This document shows positions 24,061 to 34,600 of a stretch of DNA of 64,000 bases, piece by piece (position 1 is the stretch's first letter; each line of letters opens with the position of its first letter). This DNA comes from Hevea brasiliensis (taxonomy: Eukaryota; Streptophyta; Magnoliopsida; Malpighiales; Euphorbiaceae). Position numbers and translations under genes: made by a program. The notes beneath the pieces are model-generated. The model was not told the DNA's origin. It searched no databases and saw only the letters and a list, made by a program, of their open reading frames with translations. The stretch is from contig NC_079505.1 in the NCBI RefSeq assembly GCF_030052815.1, positions 67,257,154 through 67,321,153 on the forward strand, in the 5' to 3' direction.

Positions 24061-24158
24061 TTGAGAGCTGTTTCTCTAGGAAGCTGGTGTAGCTGAAGCC
24101 TGAAACTGCAGCAAGAGAGGCGCGAGTTACATAAGGAGAGATTTGTCACTGGCACGCT

Positions 24159-24166
24159 AACCCTAG
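24159..24166 (-). promoter_or_regulatory. Telo-box in RPS11 5' region
   Basis: The plus-strand aaccctag (minus CTAGGGTT) is about 100 bp upstream of the former start. Telo-boxes (AAACCCTAA) are characteristic of plant ribosomal protein promoters and leaders. It supports this being the original 5' end of the gene. Confidence 0.6.
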
Positions 24167-24179
24167 ATTTGGTGATGCA

Positions 24180-25802
24180 TAGCGAATGAAAATGGGCTTT
24201 AAATGAACTAGGTATGGACCGGCCTTTGTGCCAGGTCCGATTCGGTCAACCTAATTTTATTTATTTTTTTTCTTTTAAGAATGGTCCATACAAGGGAATG
24301 AATATGCCGATTAAAGTCACCCTAACTCTATCTTGAATCTAATTAATATTTATATTATTAAATTTATTTTAAATTTAATTAAATTTTTTTAACTATTTAA
24401 ATTCATTTTAAATTTGATTATTATTATTTAAATAATATTTGGACTCATTTAATTATATATTTTTTAATTAATAATTTACATAAAAAAATTTTAATTAATA
24501 ATTTATATTTTAAAATTTTAATAATTCTATAAATTATTTAAATTATATTTATTTAAAATATAATATATATATATAATATATAAATATTTAAAAAATTATT
24601 TTATATTTAATTAATTATGTATATAAAAGAATTTAGGTAATGAATACTTAATATGCCAAACTCAAACCCAATCTAAATTTATTACGGGTATTATTCCTTA
24701 AACTTAAACTTGTTCCAAACTCATCCTATTATGATCAATTAGGTTGATTATCTACAAATGCTCAACTCGTTGCCATTTCTAATAGCAATAAGGTTGGTTG
24801 GGAATCTCTCCCCCACCCCGCCCCATAGGATTTTAGGGCCAAGATAGGAATTTCCCCTTTGGAGAGTGGGGCGGGATAGATTTCTCCACTAAGGCCTTTT
24901 TTTTTTAATTTTTCATTTTAATGTATTATTATATAATATAAGTTTATTTATTAAAAATAAATTATAATTTAGAATATAAATTTTTAATGTAATCTTAAAA
25001 ATATGCCTATATTATTTGTTAAAATTATAACATTTAAATATATAATACATAGAATTAAATTATTTTTAATAAAAAATAATAATATATTATTATGCTGGTA
25101 GGTTACAAGGATTCAGAGTGGGAGACCTTCTACTCATCTCCCTCACACAATATTAAAGACGGGACGGGATCAAAGAAAATTAATCAAATACAAAACAGAT
25201 CATATCGAGTTGGAGAACCATTGCTATTCCTAATCTTTTATAGAATTAATTAGTTAAATATTAATTCTTAACTCCCTTTAATCTTATTCTTTAACTGACT
25301 TTAACATTATTTTATTAGTCAGATCTTTTAAAGGGATAACAGTTCAAAGGAATGAGAAGGTTGATAAGGGATAGAAATCAGCACTTTGGAAGGAAGATCA
25401 TGATCCATGACTTGGCTTACATCTTAAAAAAAAAACTGCAGCTGTCTGAATTGTGTTTTATATTGAAATTTAGAAAATGGCTCTTCAAGGAGTGAAAAAT
25501 TTTAAACAATGCTGTTTTGAAAAGACCCAGAGATGCAACTACCCTTTCGCAACAGACAAATTTTTGTGAACTGATGCTCAAGATTTTTTTTTCCTTTCTT
25601 TTTTTTCTTTTTAATGAAAAATTCTATTGTATACAAATTTAGTTCATAAATTGGTAAAAATCCTACACCATTACATGAATACCTAAATTTTAGCTACCAC
25701 CCTTTAATTTAGATTGGGTATCATTTCTCAATTTTAATTGATTAAATTCGATACTTAAATTTCAACTTAATGTATAAGAAAAATATAATTATTTAATAGA
25801 TT
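24180..25802. other. Intergenic, no gene recognised
   Basis: Mostly AT-rich low-complexity DNA. A GC-richer island at about 24790-24900 and 25090-25220 reads like a decayed repeat. Confidence 0.5.
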
Positions 25803-26175
25803 AAGTATATCATCTAATTCCTAACTTTTATTTGAAAAATCACTTTGTTTGCCTACTTTTAAATACAGTCCATTTGACATCTGAATTTTGTAAAAGTGTA
25901 ACTATTTAACTCTTGACTTTTACATAAAAGTCACTTGGCACCTTCACTTTATAAAGTGCATTCATGCGGTTTGCTAACTAATTAATAGCTACACTTTTAT
26001 AAAATTCAGGTGTCAAATGGGATGCAATGAAAGGTGAAGGTGACAAGTGACTTCATATAAAGATGAGGAGTTAAATATTAACATTATTATATAATTTAGG
26101 TGTCAAATGAAATGCAACTAAAAATCAAGCTGTCAAGTGACTTTTCAAATAAAGATTAAATGTCAAAAGATACTT
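25803..26175. repeat. Foldback (MITE-like) element
   Basis: The two halves are imperfect inverted copies. Left aagtatatca...tttatttgaaaaatcactt pairs with the reverse complement of the right end, tgacttttcaaataaag...aagatactt. The inner arms share catttgacatctgaatttt and aatttaggtgtcaaatg. About 370 bp, non-coding, consistent with a long-TIR foldback MITE; no clear target duplication was identified. Confidence 0.65.
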
Positions 26176-26289
26176 TTCGCATTATTTAACATAATAACTT
26201 TGCATGTTAACCTAGTGATTTGATATTACTTTGAGAAAACAGAGAAAATAACTTAAATGCCCTCAAATTATCTAATCATTTATATTATA

Positions 26290-26600
26290 GCAAGCATGAA
26301 AATTTAAGATACACATATAAATTGCGCTGTCTCACATTATAGAAATAAGAAGAAAAATAACACAGGGTTTAATATGATTCGATCGTAAGGCCTACGTTCA
26401 CGAGCAAAATGAGAAAAAATTTCACTGTAATAAAAAAGTAAGATACAATCACTTAGAACTCTCAAACTCTAATCCCAATATGTTTCCCAAATATCTCACA
26501 ACTCTACTACAAAGGGCAGAATATTGCAATTGAGTCATAATGAGAAGCTTTCAGGTCGGGTCACAATTCAGGTCTATGAAGATGTACTTAAAATTCAAGC
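26290..26600. repeat. Decayed LTR-like segment
   Basis: Resembles 11540-11780. It contains the 'aacacagggtttaatatg...cgtaaggcctacg' type of sequence seen near copia LTR ends in dicots. Boundaries are not definable. Confidence 0.45.
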
Positions 26601-27463
26601 CACATAAAAATAACAATTTGTTTTATGTACTGTCCCTCTCTTTTTTCTGTATCCTTGTCTCTCATCCTCTGTTCTCAAAAACATAATATTATGAAGCAAA
26701 GTTTTCATTTAAAAATTCTATATGGAATGACAAAATAATAAGAAAATGAGATACAATCAAATTAAGTCATTCAATTTTTTTAAAGTGGTTGGAAGAAGTG
26801 GATTGATCATAAAAAGTGGAGGCATTTTATCCTTATTGGGTATATCACTAGCCACAAATCAAAATTATTATACACCGCGGAAGCATGTAAACTATAAAAA
26901 AATAAAACAAACGCACAAAATATCAATATTTGCGTGGTTCACCCTCTCAAAATAGGACTATATCAATGGGCATACCATTTTCTACTATCAATAATAATAA
27001 ATCATTATTGCAAACCTAAAACTATATTACCCATTAACCCAATTACACCTAAGAGATCACTCACCACTGTTAGAGTTCAAGTCTAATTGGAATTAGGATG
27101 TATAATTAGTTTAGAAAATATAATTGGTTTAGGAAGTTTAGTAGAATTATGAAATTTAATAATTAGAGTCCTAAAAGGATTAGGTTTTAGTGGCCTATAT
27201 ATATGAATAGTTGGTTAGCCATTATATGGAATGTATTGCAGAAAGCCCACAAAGTGGAGAGGCGTGTTGAATTTCGTAAGTTTTGTTTGAGTGATTTTGA
27301 TGGTGAGAAAAATAATTAGTGGTTGTAATTATTTTTCTTCGATAGTGAATTTGTTGGTGGAGTAGGCTTACGCCGAACCACGTTAAATTTTATATTCTTT
27401 ATTTTGTTTGAGTGTGGTTTTTCATAATAAGTGGTATCAGAGCTATAGTTTGAGATATCAAAG

Positions 27464-28083
27464 ATGATGAGCATAAAATTTGAAGTGGAGCCGTTCGATG
27501 GAAAAAATAATTTTATTTTGTGGCAAAACACCGTAAAGGATGTCCTTGTACAGCAAGGATTAACCAAAGTATTGAACGAGAAGCAATCGGCGACCATTAA
27601 AGATGATGATTGGGAAGAGCTTCAATAAAGGACTGTGAGTACGATTAGATTGACATTAGCCCCAGATGTGAAGTACAATGTCTTAGAGAAGACTTCACCA
27701 TTATTTTGTGAAAAAAATTGAATAGTCTGTACATGTCAAAGTCACTTACAAATCGCTTGTACTTGAAGAAGGAGTTATACCAACTCAAAATGGATGAAGG
27801 TACTGATATGAGATATCATCTTAATATTTTTAATAAATTAATTACCCAATTGGCTAGTATTGGTGTGAAGGTTGATGAAGAAGATAAAGCCCTCTTGCTT
27901 TTAACCTCTCTCCCACACTCTTATAAAAGCTTGGTGACAGCTCTAACAGTTGGGAAGGGGACTTTGAAGGTGGAGGAGGTTATCGCAGTTATCTTGGATG
28001 ATGAGAAGTTTAAGAAGACAGGTAATAGTAATAAAGGTGGAGCTTTTGTTTCTAGTTCTAGTCGTGGTAGAAGCAATGGATGA
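27464..28083 (+). pseudogene. Gag of the nested copia element, broken
   Basis: Begins MMSIKFEVEPFDGKNNF at 27464 and is recognisable as UBN2-type copia gag. A TAA at 27626-27628 (after WEELQ) and a further break near 27718 interrupt it. The longest open part (27718-28083) carries SLTNRLYLKKELYQLKM and LLTSLPHSYKSLVTAL. The zinc knuckle just beyond 28083 (around 28090-28140) is degenerate and follows a stop. Confidence 0.85.
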
Positions 28084-28186
28084 TAGTTGATGTGTCATGA
28101 GAAGGGTCATGAGAAGGGTCACATTAAATACCATTGTATAAAGATGAAGGAAGATCTTATAGAGTTTAAACAATTCAAGAAGAGTC

Positions 28187-28702
28187 ATGGAAAAAAAAAA
28201 AAAAGAAGGAACTGCTGCAATTGCAATGGATGATAATGTTAATGGGGAATGTTTGAATGTGAATGATAATAATGAAAAAACAAAATATCCATTACAAGAT
28301 GATTGGTTAATGGATTCAGCTTGCCCATTCCATATTTACTCAAAGAAGGAGTGGTTTGATGTGATTGAAGAGAAGGAAGGAGAAAAAGTAAAGCTAGCCA
28401 ATGAGAACAAGATGAAAGTTGAAGGTGTTGGAAGAGTGAAGATCAAGCTGCATGGTGATCAACTAAAAGTGTTTGATGAAGTGAGGTATGTTCCTAAATT
28501 TAAAAGGAACTTAATTTCTTTGGGTAAGTCAGATTCTTTGGGTTATGGGTGTTTGATTTATGGTAGAGTCATGAGAGTTAGCCGAGATGCTCTTGTGATC
28601 ATGAAGGATGAGAAGATTGGTACAGAGAATCTCTACAAATCGGAGGGAAGCACATTGATTAAAAGAATGCAAGTGAAAGCAAGAGGCAACATTAACAATT
28701 AA
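28187..28702 (+). pseudogene. Protease region of the nested copia element
   Basis: 171-residue frame. WLMDSACPFHI near residue 42 is the retropepsin active-site motif (family DSGAS/C HI, here DSAC, so Gly is lost). It is followed by the protease tail and the start of the GAG-pre-integrase region (VPKFKRNLISLGKSDSLGYG). The frame ends at 28702, and the 3' LTR begins ~80 bp later, so the rest of pol is deleted. Confidence 0.85.
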
Positions 28703-30660
28703 GAGTGCAAAGAAGTACCTAAGAGAAAATTAACTTTTGCAAAAATTGTGAAGACTAATTCCATTTGACTTGGAGGTAAAGATTATTAGAGTTCAAGTCT
28801 AATTGGAATTATGAAGTATAATTAGTTTAGAAAGTTTAATAGAATTTAAATTATAAAATTTAATAATTAGAGTCCTAAAAGGACTAGGTTTTAGTGGCAT
28901 ATATATATGAATAGTTGATTGGCCATTATATGGAATGTATTGTAGAGAGCCCATAAAGTGGAGAGATGTGTTGAATTCTGTGAGTTTTGTTTGAATGATT
29001 TTGAGGGTGAGAAAAATAATTAGTGGCTGTAATTATTTTTCCTTGATAGTGAATTTGTTGGTGGAGTAGGCTCACGCCGAACCAAACTAAATTTTGTGTG
29101 GATGTGGTTTTTCACAACAACTATTTATAATAAATATATTATTTAGTCCTCTTAGTCTCCTCTAGATATAACCCAATATATTTACTACTATAACTATTAC
29201 ACTACAAAGGGTGTCTTCAATTACATGGGTAATAGCCCTCTCATCATGGATAAGAATTCTTTCCTCCTTAATTTTATACCCTTTCTCTACCTTAGGCTGA
29301 AGCCTCTTTCCTTCCATGAAACTGCAAGAAGTAGGAGCCCCTTATTAATGGGCAAAGCTACCCTCCATGGGTAAAGCTACTCCCTATGGGCGAAGCCAAA
29401 TAACTTTTTTACCATTCTCCTATTTATAGTGTTAATGCCCTCAATCATAATCTAATTAGGAGTCTAACTCAATTTAGTAATAACAGTAAAATAGGGGTTC
29501 CACTCTATATAGAAAATATACTTCCATCCTATTAAGGAATATTTCTTCAACTTAAATTAGGAAAAAGTCTTTCTCCAAATTCCACTAGGATTTTGAGTCA
29601 CAATTCTAACAATTTCTACATTAACTCAAAATCCATCAATCATTACATACCTTGAATTATTGGGTATTATCAAATCATCAGTCCTTCATGCTTGAGCTTA
29701 AACCCTTCAAATCATTGACCTTTTCAATTTTCATCTTGGATGTAACTTGCTTCTTTCTTCAAAATATCCTCACGTCATTAACTTTCTTGATTTTGCATTA
29801 AGAGCTCCACTTTAATTTCAACTCTCCACCATCACCATTGTTGCATGTGCGACTTTGTACATGTCACAATAGCTCTACCTTGAACTAAACTCACCAAGAT
29901 CATTCCCATGCTCTGATACCAATTTGTTGTGTATTGCGAAAGCGTGTAAACTGCAAAGAAATAACATAAACGCACAAAATACTAATATTTACGCGGTTCA
30001 CCCTCTCAACATAGAGCTACATGTACGGGCATGCCATCTTCCACTGTCAATAATAATAAATCATCATTATAAACTCAAAATTATACTACCCATTAACCTA
30101 ATTACACTCAAGAGATCACTCACCACTTATAATAAATACATTAGTTAGTTCTCTCAGTCTTCTCTGGACATAACCAATATGTTTGCTATTAAAACTATTA
30201 CACTACAAAGGGTGTCTTCAGCTACATGGGCAATAGCTCTCTTATCAATGGATAAGAATTCCTTCATCTTGAATTTTATGCCCTTTCTCCACTTTAGACC
30301 AAAGCCTCTTTCATTCCATGAGACTGCAATAGGCAAAAGCTCCTCATTAATGGGCAAAGCAACCCTACATGGGCAAAGCCACTCTCCATGGGCAAAGCCT
30401 CCCTATGGGCGAAGCCAAATAACCTTTCCTCCATTCTCCTATTTATAGTGTTAATTCCCTTAATCCTAATGTGATTAAGAGTCCAACTTAATTTAAGAAT
30501 AATACTAAAATAAGAGTTCTACTCTATATAGAAAATATACTTCCATCTTATTAAGAAATATTTCTCTAACTCAAATTAGGAAAAGATTTCTCTTCAAATC
30601 CTACTAGGATTTTGAGTCATAATTCTAATGAAAACAATATTGAATTATCATTCTATTTAA

Positions 30661-30955
30661 GTAGTTCCATAAAGAATCACAATTTTATTATATAATTTCT
30701 CCTATTTTCCCTCTCATCATCGTGATCCATCTATGTCTCTCCCACGAGCAGAGCCAAGAAATTTTCTTTAGGGGGCTAGTCATAATACATTACATATTTA
30801 TATAGTATAAAGTAGTTCCATATAGAATCACGATTTTATCATATAATTTCTCCTATTTTCTCTCCCATCATTGTGATCCATCTGTGTCTCTCCCAAGAGC
30901 AAAGCTAAGAAATTTTAATTAGGGGGCTAGTCATAATACATTATATATATATTTC
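30661..30955. repeat. 151-bp tandem duplication
   Basis: The unit starting gtagttccata at 30661 repeats at 30812 (gtagttccata). Both contain the atcacgattttatcatataa-like, gtgatccatct and agggggctagtc blocks. Differences are few, so the duplication is fairly recent. No coding content. Confidence 0.85.
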
Positions 30956-31661
30956 CTATAATAAATATAAAGTTTTGATTATTGTATAACTTCATAATAT
31001 AAATTATATAATTTTAAAAAATAAAAATAAGTTTGTATCAATGTATTATACAAAATCCTTGAATAAAATTCAAAGACCCAAAAGTCAAAAAATAAATATA
31101 AACGCCAAGTAACTAGACCATATGGTATATGGTATAAGATTAAAAAAAATTAAAATTCAAGAGATATAAAATATTAGAGATATCAAAATTTAGTAAAATA
31201 ATAAAGTAGATATATCAAATAAAAATAAAATGTATATTTAAGTTGATCCATCTAAAATTTGCATAAGAGTCGAGATGAATAATTTTATCTACATATGCAA
31301 ATATAAATGAAATAATTTTTAAGTTTGAATGAAATAAAGAAAAGAAAAAAAAAAGCTAAACGAGAAGGAAGATAATTAAAGAAAAAAAAATATTGTACCC
31401 ATAGAATGAGATGGAGAGGAAAAATAAAAATTTTAAAAAAATCCCATCTAATTTTAGATTATATGATAGGAAATTATTATGTTGGCTTGACTTAATTTTT
31501 AAATAATAACTATCAATCAAATTTTAATTTGTAGATTTAAAAGTTTGAATAATTAATTTTTAATTGAACTTTCGTATTTATTATGACAATTAAATAATTT
31601 TAATGGTTCAATTTAAATCGTAATATATAAATTATAAAATATTAGGGGTCAATAAAAAATT
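30956..31661. other. AT-rich spacer, no gene
   Basis: Low-complexity AT-rich DNA. It stands where the C-terminal third of RLP pseudogene 2 should be, so a deletion or replacement lies at its right edge. Confidence 0.6.
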
Positions 31662-34600
31662 TTAAGGACCAAATAACAAAAAATATGAATTCCTTGTAAA
31701 TCTTAAACAAGGGAGAATATGATCAGAGAGATTATTATGAGAAAGATCAATTAAACTTAATTGAGTCAAATCGCATAATTGAATTGGGATTTCCCCTTCA
31801 ATGTTATTATGACCCAAGATCATATAGCTCAATTGAGAAAATCTTCCAATCCATGATGGAATGCTTCTAGTCATATTATTATGGCTAAGATCTAGCACAA
31901 ACAATTCAGGGCAATCACAAAATGCATTTTTCAATGATCCTTGCAATTGAATTTTAGACAAAAATAACTTCTTTTAATAAGGCACAATCCATGGTTAAGT
32001 GCTCAGGTATAGTACCCGACAATCTATTGTTGTATAAGTCTAAGCTTCGCAATAAGTTCATATTTCCAAATTAAGAGGGAATGCTACCATTTAAACCATT
32101 TTTAGACAAGTCCACATATGTCAATCTTGGCAAATATGTTCCGATCTCTAGTGGAATATTGCCATGGAATAAATTATCAGAGATATCTAACTATGACAAA
32201 TTCATATGAGAATGAAGTCGTAATTGAAGAGGTCCTGAGAGGGAATTGTTGTTTAAGAAAAGATTTTCTAGTTTTGTGTTGTTTTCTAACAACCAATAAG
32301 GAAACTCTCCTCTCATTTTTAAGCTTGAGAGATAAACATATCGTAGGTTATGTTGATGATTGAGGAATTTGGGGAATGCTCCTCTATATGCATAACCAGA
32401 GAAAAAGCGATGCTCTAATTGAAACTTTGGGGTCAAATTTTGATCATTTGTTTCTGCATATATTTTATTTGCACCCAAATTTTCAAAGTATTTGCGTTTT
32501 GAATGGTTGAAAAATGGACTCAATGAGATTAAGATTTGGAAAAGATTGTTTGAGAGCTCTAGATGCTCGAGGTTTATTAAATCTGTAAGTGGAGATAAAG
32601 AGATGTTTTCAATAAAATGATTGGAAGTGACAACTAACAATTGAAGAGATGTCAAGTTGGCTAGACATGAAGGCAAGCTATCACTGATTTCATTATAGGA
32701 AATGTCTAACTCTTGGAGTTGTTTTAGTTTGCACACACCTGAAAATTCATTTGTAAAAGCTTTAGTGAGAATCTTCAAGATGAAAGAAATCTCAAATATA
32801 AAGGGATTATCAAGTTTACCTTGGTTTTAAAACTTCGTGTCATTAAGTTCACAACTTTGCAATGATAATTTCTTAAGAGAAGACATTACTTCAATTGATT
32901 GTAGAATTTTGTCGTTGATGATAGACCCATCCACTGCTAAATCTTCCAAATCCTTCAGATGAGACAAGCCTATCACACATAAACACATATGAAATAGGGA
33001 AAAATATATTTAGCATTTGATTTGGCTAATATGAAATATTATTTTCTATAAAAGAGAGATATTAGCAAAATAAATAAAAGAGGGCAAAATCAATTACTTG
33101 ATAAAAATTAAACATAAAAATATAATTAGAGAAATATATTTAAAAAATAAACGTTAAGGATAAGAGAAATGTAATTAGCCTGTTCATCGACTACAACTTA
33201 CTTGACCAAGTATTGTCCTTCTTAAATTACTCCGTCTTAGATATAGGATTTATGGTAATACCATCTAGATAAATCATGCTTATATTGTTTGAACTCCTTA
33301 TTTTTGTAAGTGAGAGTATAATATAAATAAAATAATTTTCATAACATATTCTATATTTATTTTGTGAAAAAAATTCATCCCTTTGAAAGTTTTATTTTTA
33401 ACATGTGTGTTTTTATTATTTTTAATCATAATATTTAAAAATTATAAATTTTAATTTAAAATATAATTATTTTCAATTTAAATATTTTATTTTTCATATA
33501 CAACACAAGTGATTTTATATAATTTATAAAAAACTATAAAAATATAATTATCATATTAGCATTTTTGAAAAAACATTGTTACAATAAATTTTCATCCCTA
33601 AAGACCTTTTATGACGAAATATATGTGTTCGGCGATAATTCTTACATCATTAAAAGTCAAATTTCTTGTAGTAAAAAGATTAAATTATAATATATTACAA
33701 ATGGTATCAAATTAATTTTTAAAAAATTTATGTCACTGGTACATATTTATATATAATTATATATTACATTTTAATATAAACAATGAAGGAGGATCACTGA
33801 AAAAATAATGAATTAATTAGAATAAATTATATTAAAAATTGAAGATATATATATATTAATAAATTATATTATATTTTTTTAGAAGGAATTATATTTTATT
33901 TTAATATTATCATTTGTTTGGATGGATATATAATTATAAAACTCGAGATAAGATTTATGTTTGAATAAGATTAGATCTGAGAATATTAATTTTAAATTAT
34001 AATTCAAATGTTAATTTATATATTATTATTTTTTTGTTGTTAATGAATGATTGTATATAATTTTTTTAGACATGATTTATATGTTTTATAATTATGTATT
34101 TTTTTTTAAAAAAATTGTATATTATATATAGATAGATATAATTTTTTATTAAATAAAAATTAAAATAAATATACTAATGTAGAATGACTAGTTATAAAGT
34201 GACTACTAAATTTTTAACCTAAAATAAATATTTAATTTTTATATGTATGTGGTGCGTTAGGCAAATTCCTAATTAAATTTATATTAATTTTTGTAACATA
34301 AAAGGACAGAGCAAAGTAAAATTTTTATGACCCCTCTTATTTTCATTTCTTTAATTTTTTTAATCTAATTTCAATTCGTTTTTGTATTTTGACTTAACAA
34401 TAATAGGATTAAAATTAAAATTTATATTAATTATATTATTAAATTATAATATTAAAATTATTAAACTTTCTCTTTCTATTATAAAAATACGATAGTTCTA
34501 TTTTAATGTGAAGGTTAAATATCAATGAATAATATTTTTAAATAAATTATTAAATCACATTTAAGTATTTTTATAAAACATAAATTTTTTTATCAAGTTA

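Larger units (their letters stand above)
27068..29119 (+). mobile_element. Deletion derivative of a copia element, nested
   Basis: LTRs at 27068-27429 (362 bp) and 28784-29119 (336 bp) share most of their sequence and begin TGTTAGAG/TATTAGAG. A primer site TGGTATCAGAGC is at 27432-27443 and a polypurine tract ttggaggtaaagatt at 28769-28783. The 1.35-kb internal region holds gag and protease only; integrase, RT and RNase H are absent. It sits inside an LTR of the outer TRIM-like element, whose sequence resumes on either side (caccac | ctatttataa, compare caccacttataata at 30122), so it inserted later. Confidence 0.92.
26865..30630 (-). mobile_element. Short non-coding LTR element (TRIM-like), host of a nested copia
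   Basis: Two direct repeats of about 0.7 kb: right copy 29925-30630, left copy 26865-27067 plus 29120-29611, split by the nested element at 27068-29119. Between them are only ~313 bp with no coding potential. On minus, the right repeat (5' LTR) ends CA and is followed by TTGGTATCAGAG (29911-29922), a Met-tRNA primer site. A weak polypurine stretch precedes the left repeat near 29612-29627. This is the anatomy of a terminal-repeat retrotransposon in miniature, which depends on another element for enzymes. Both LTRs carry a local tandem of atgggcaaagc units (29344-29396 and 30350-30412). The target duplication is not clear. Confidence 0.82.
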
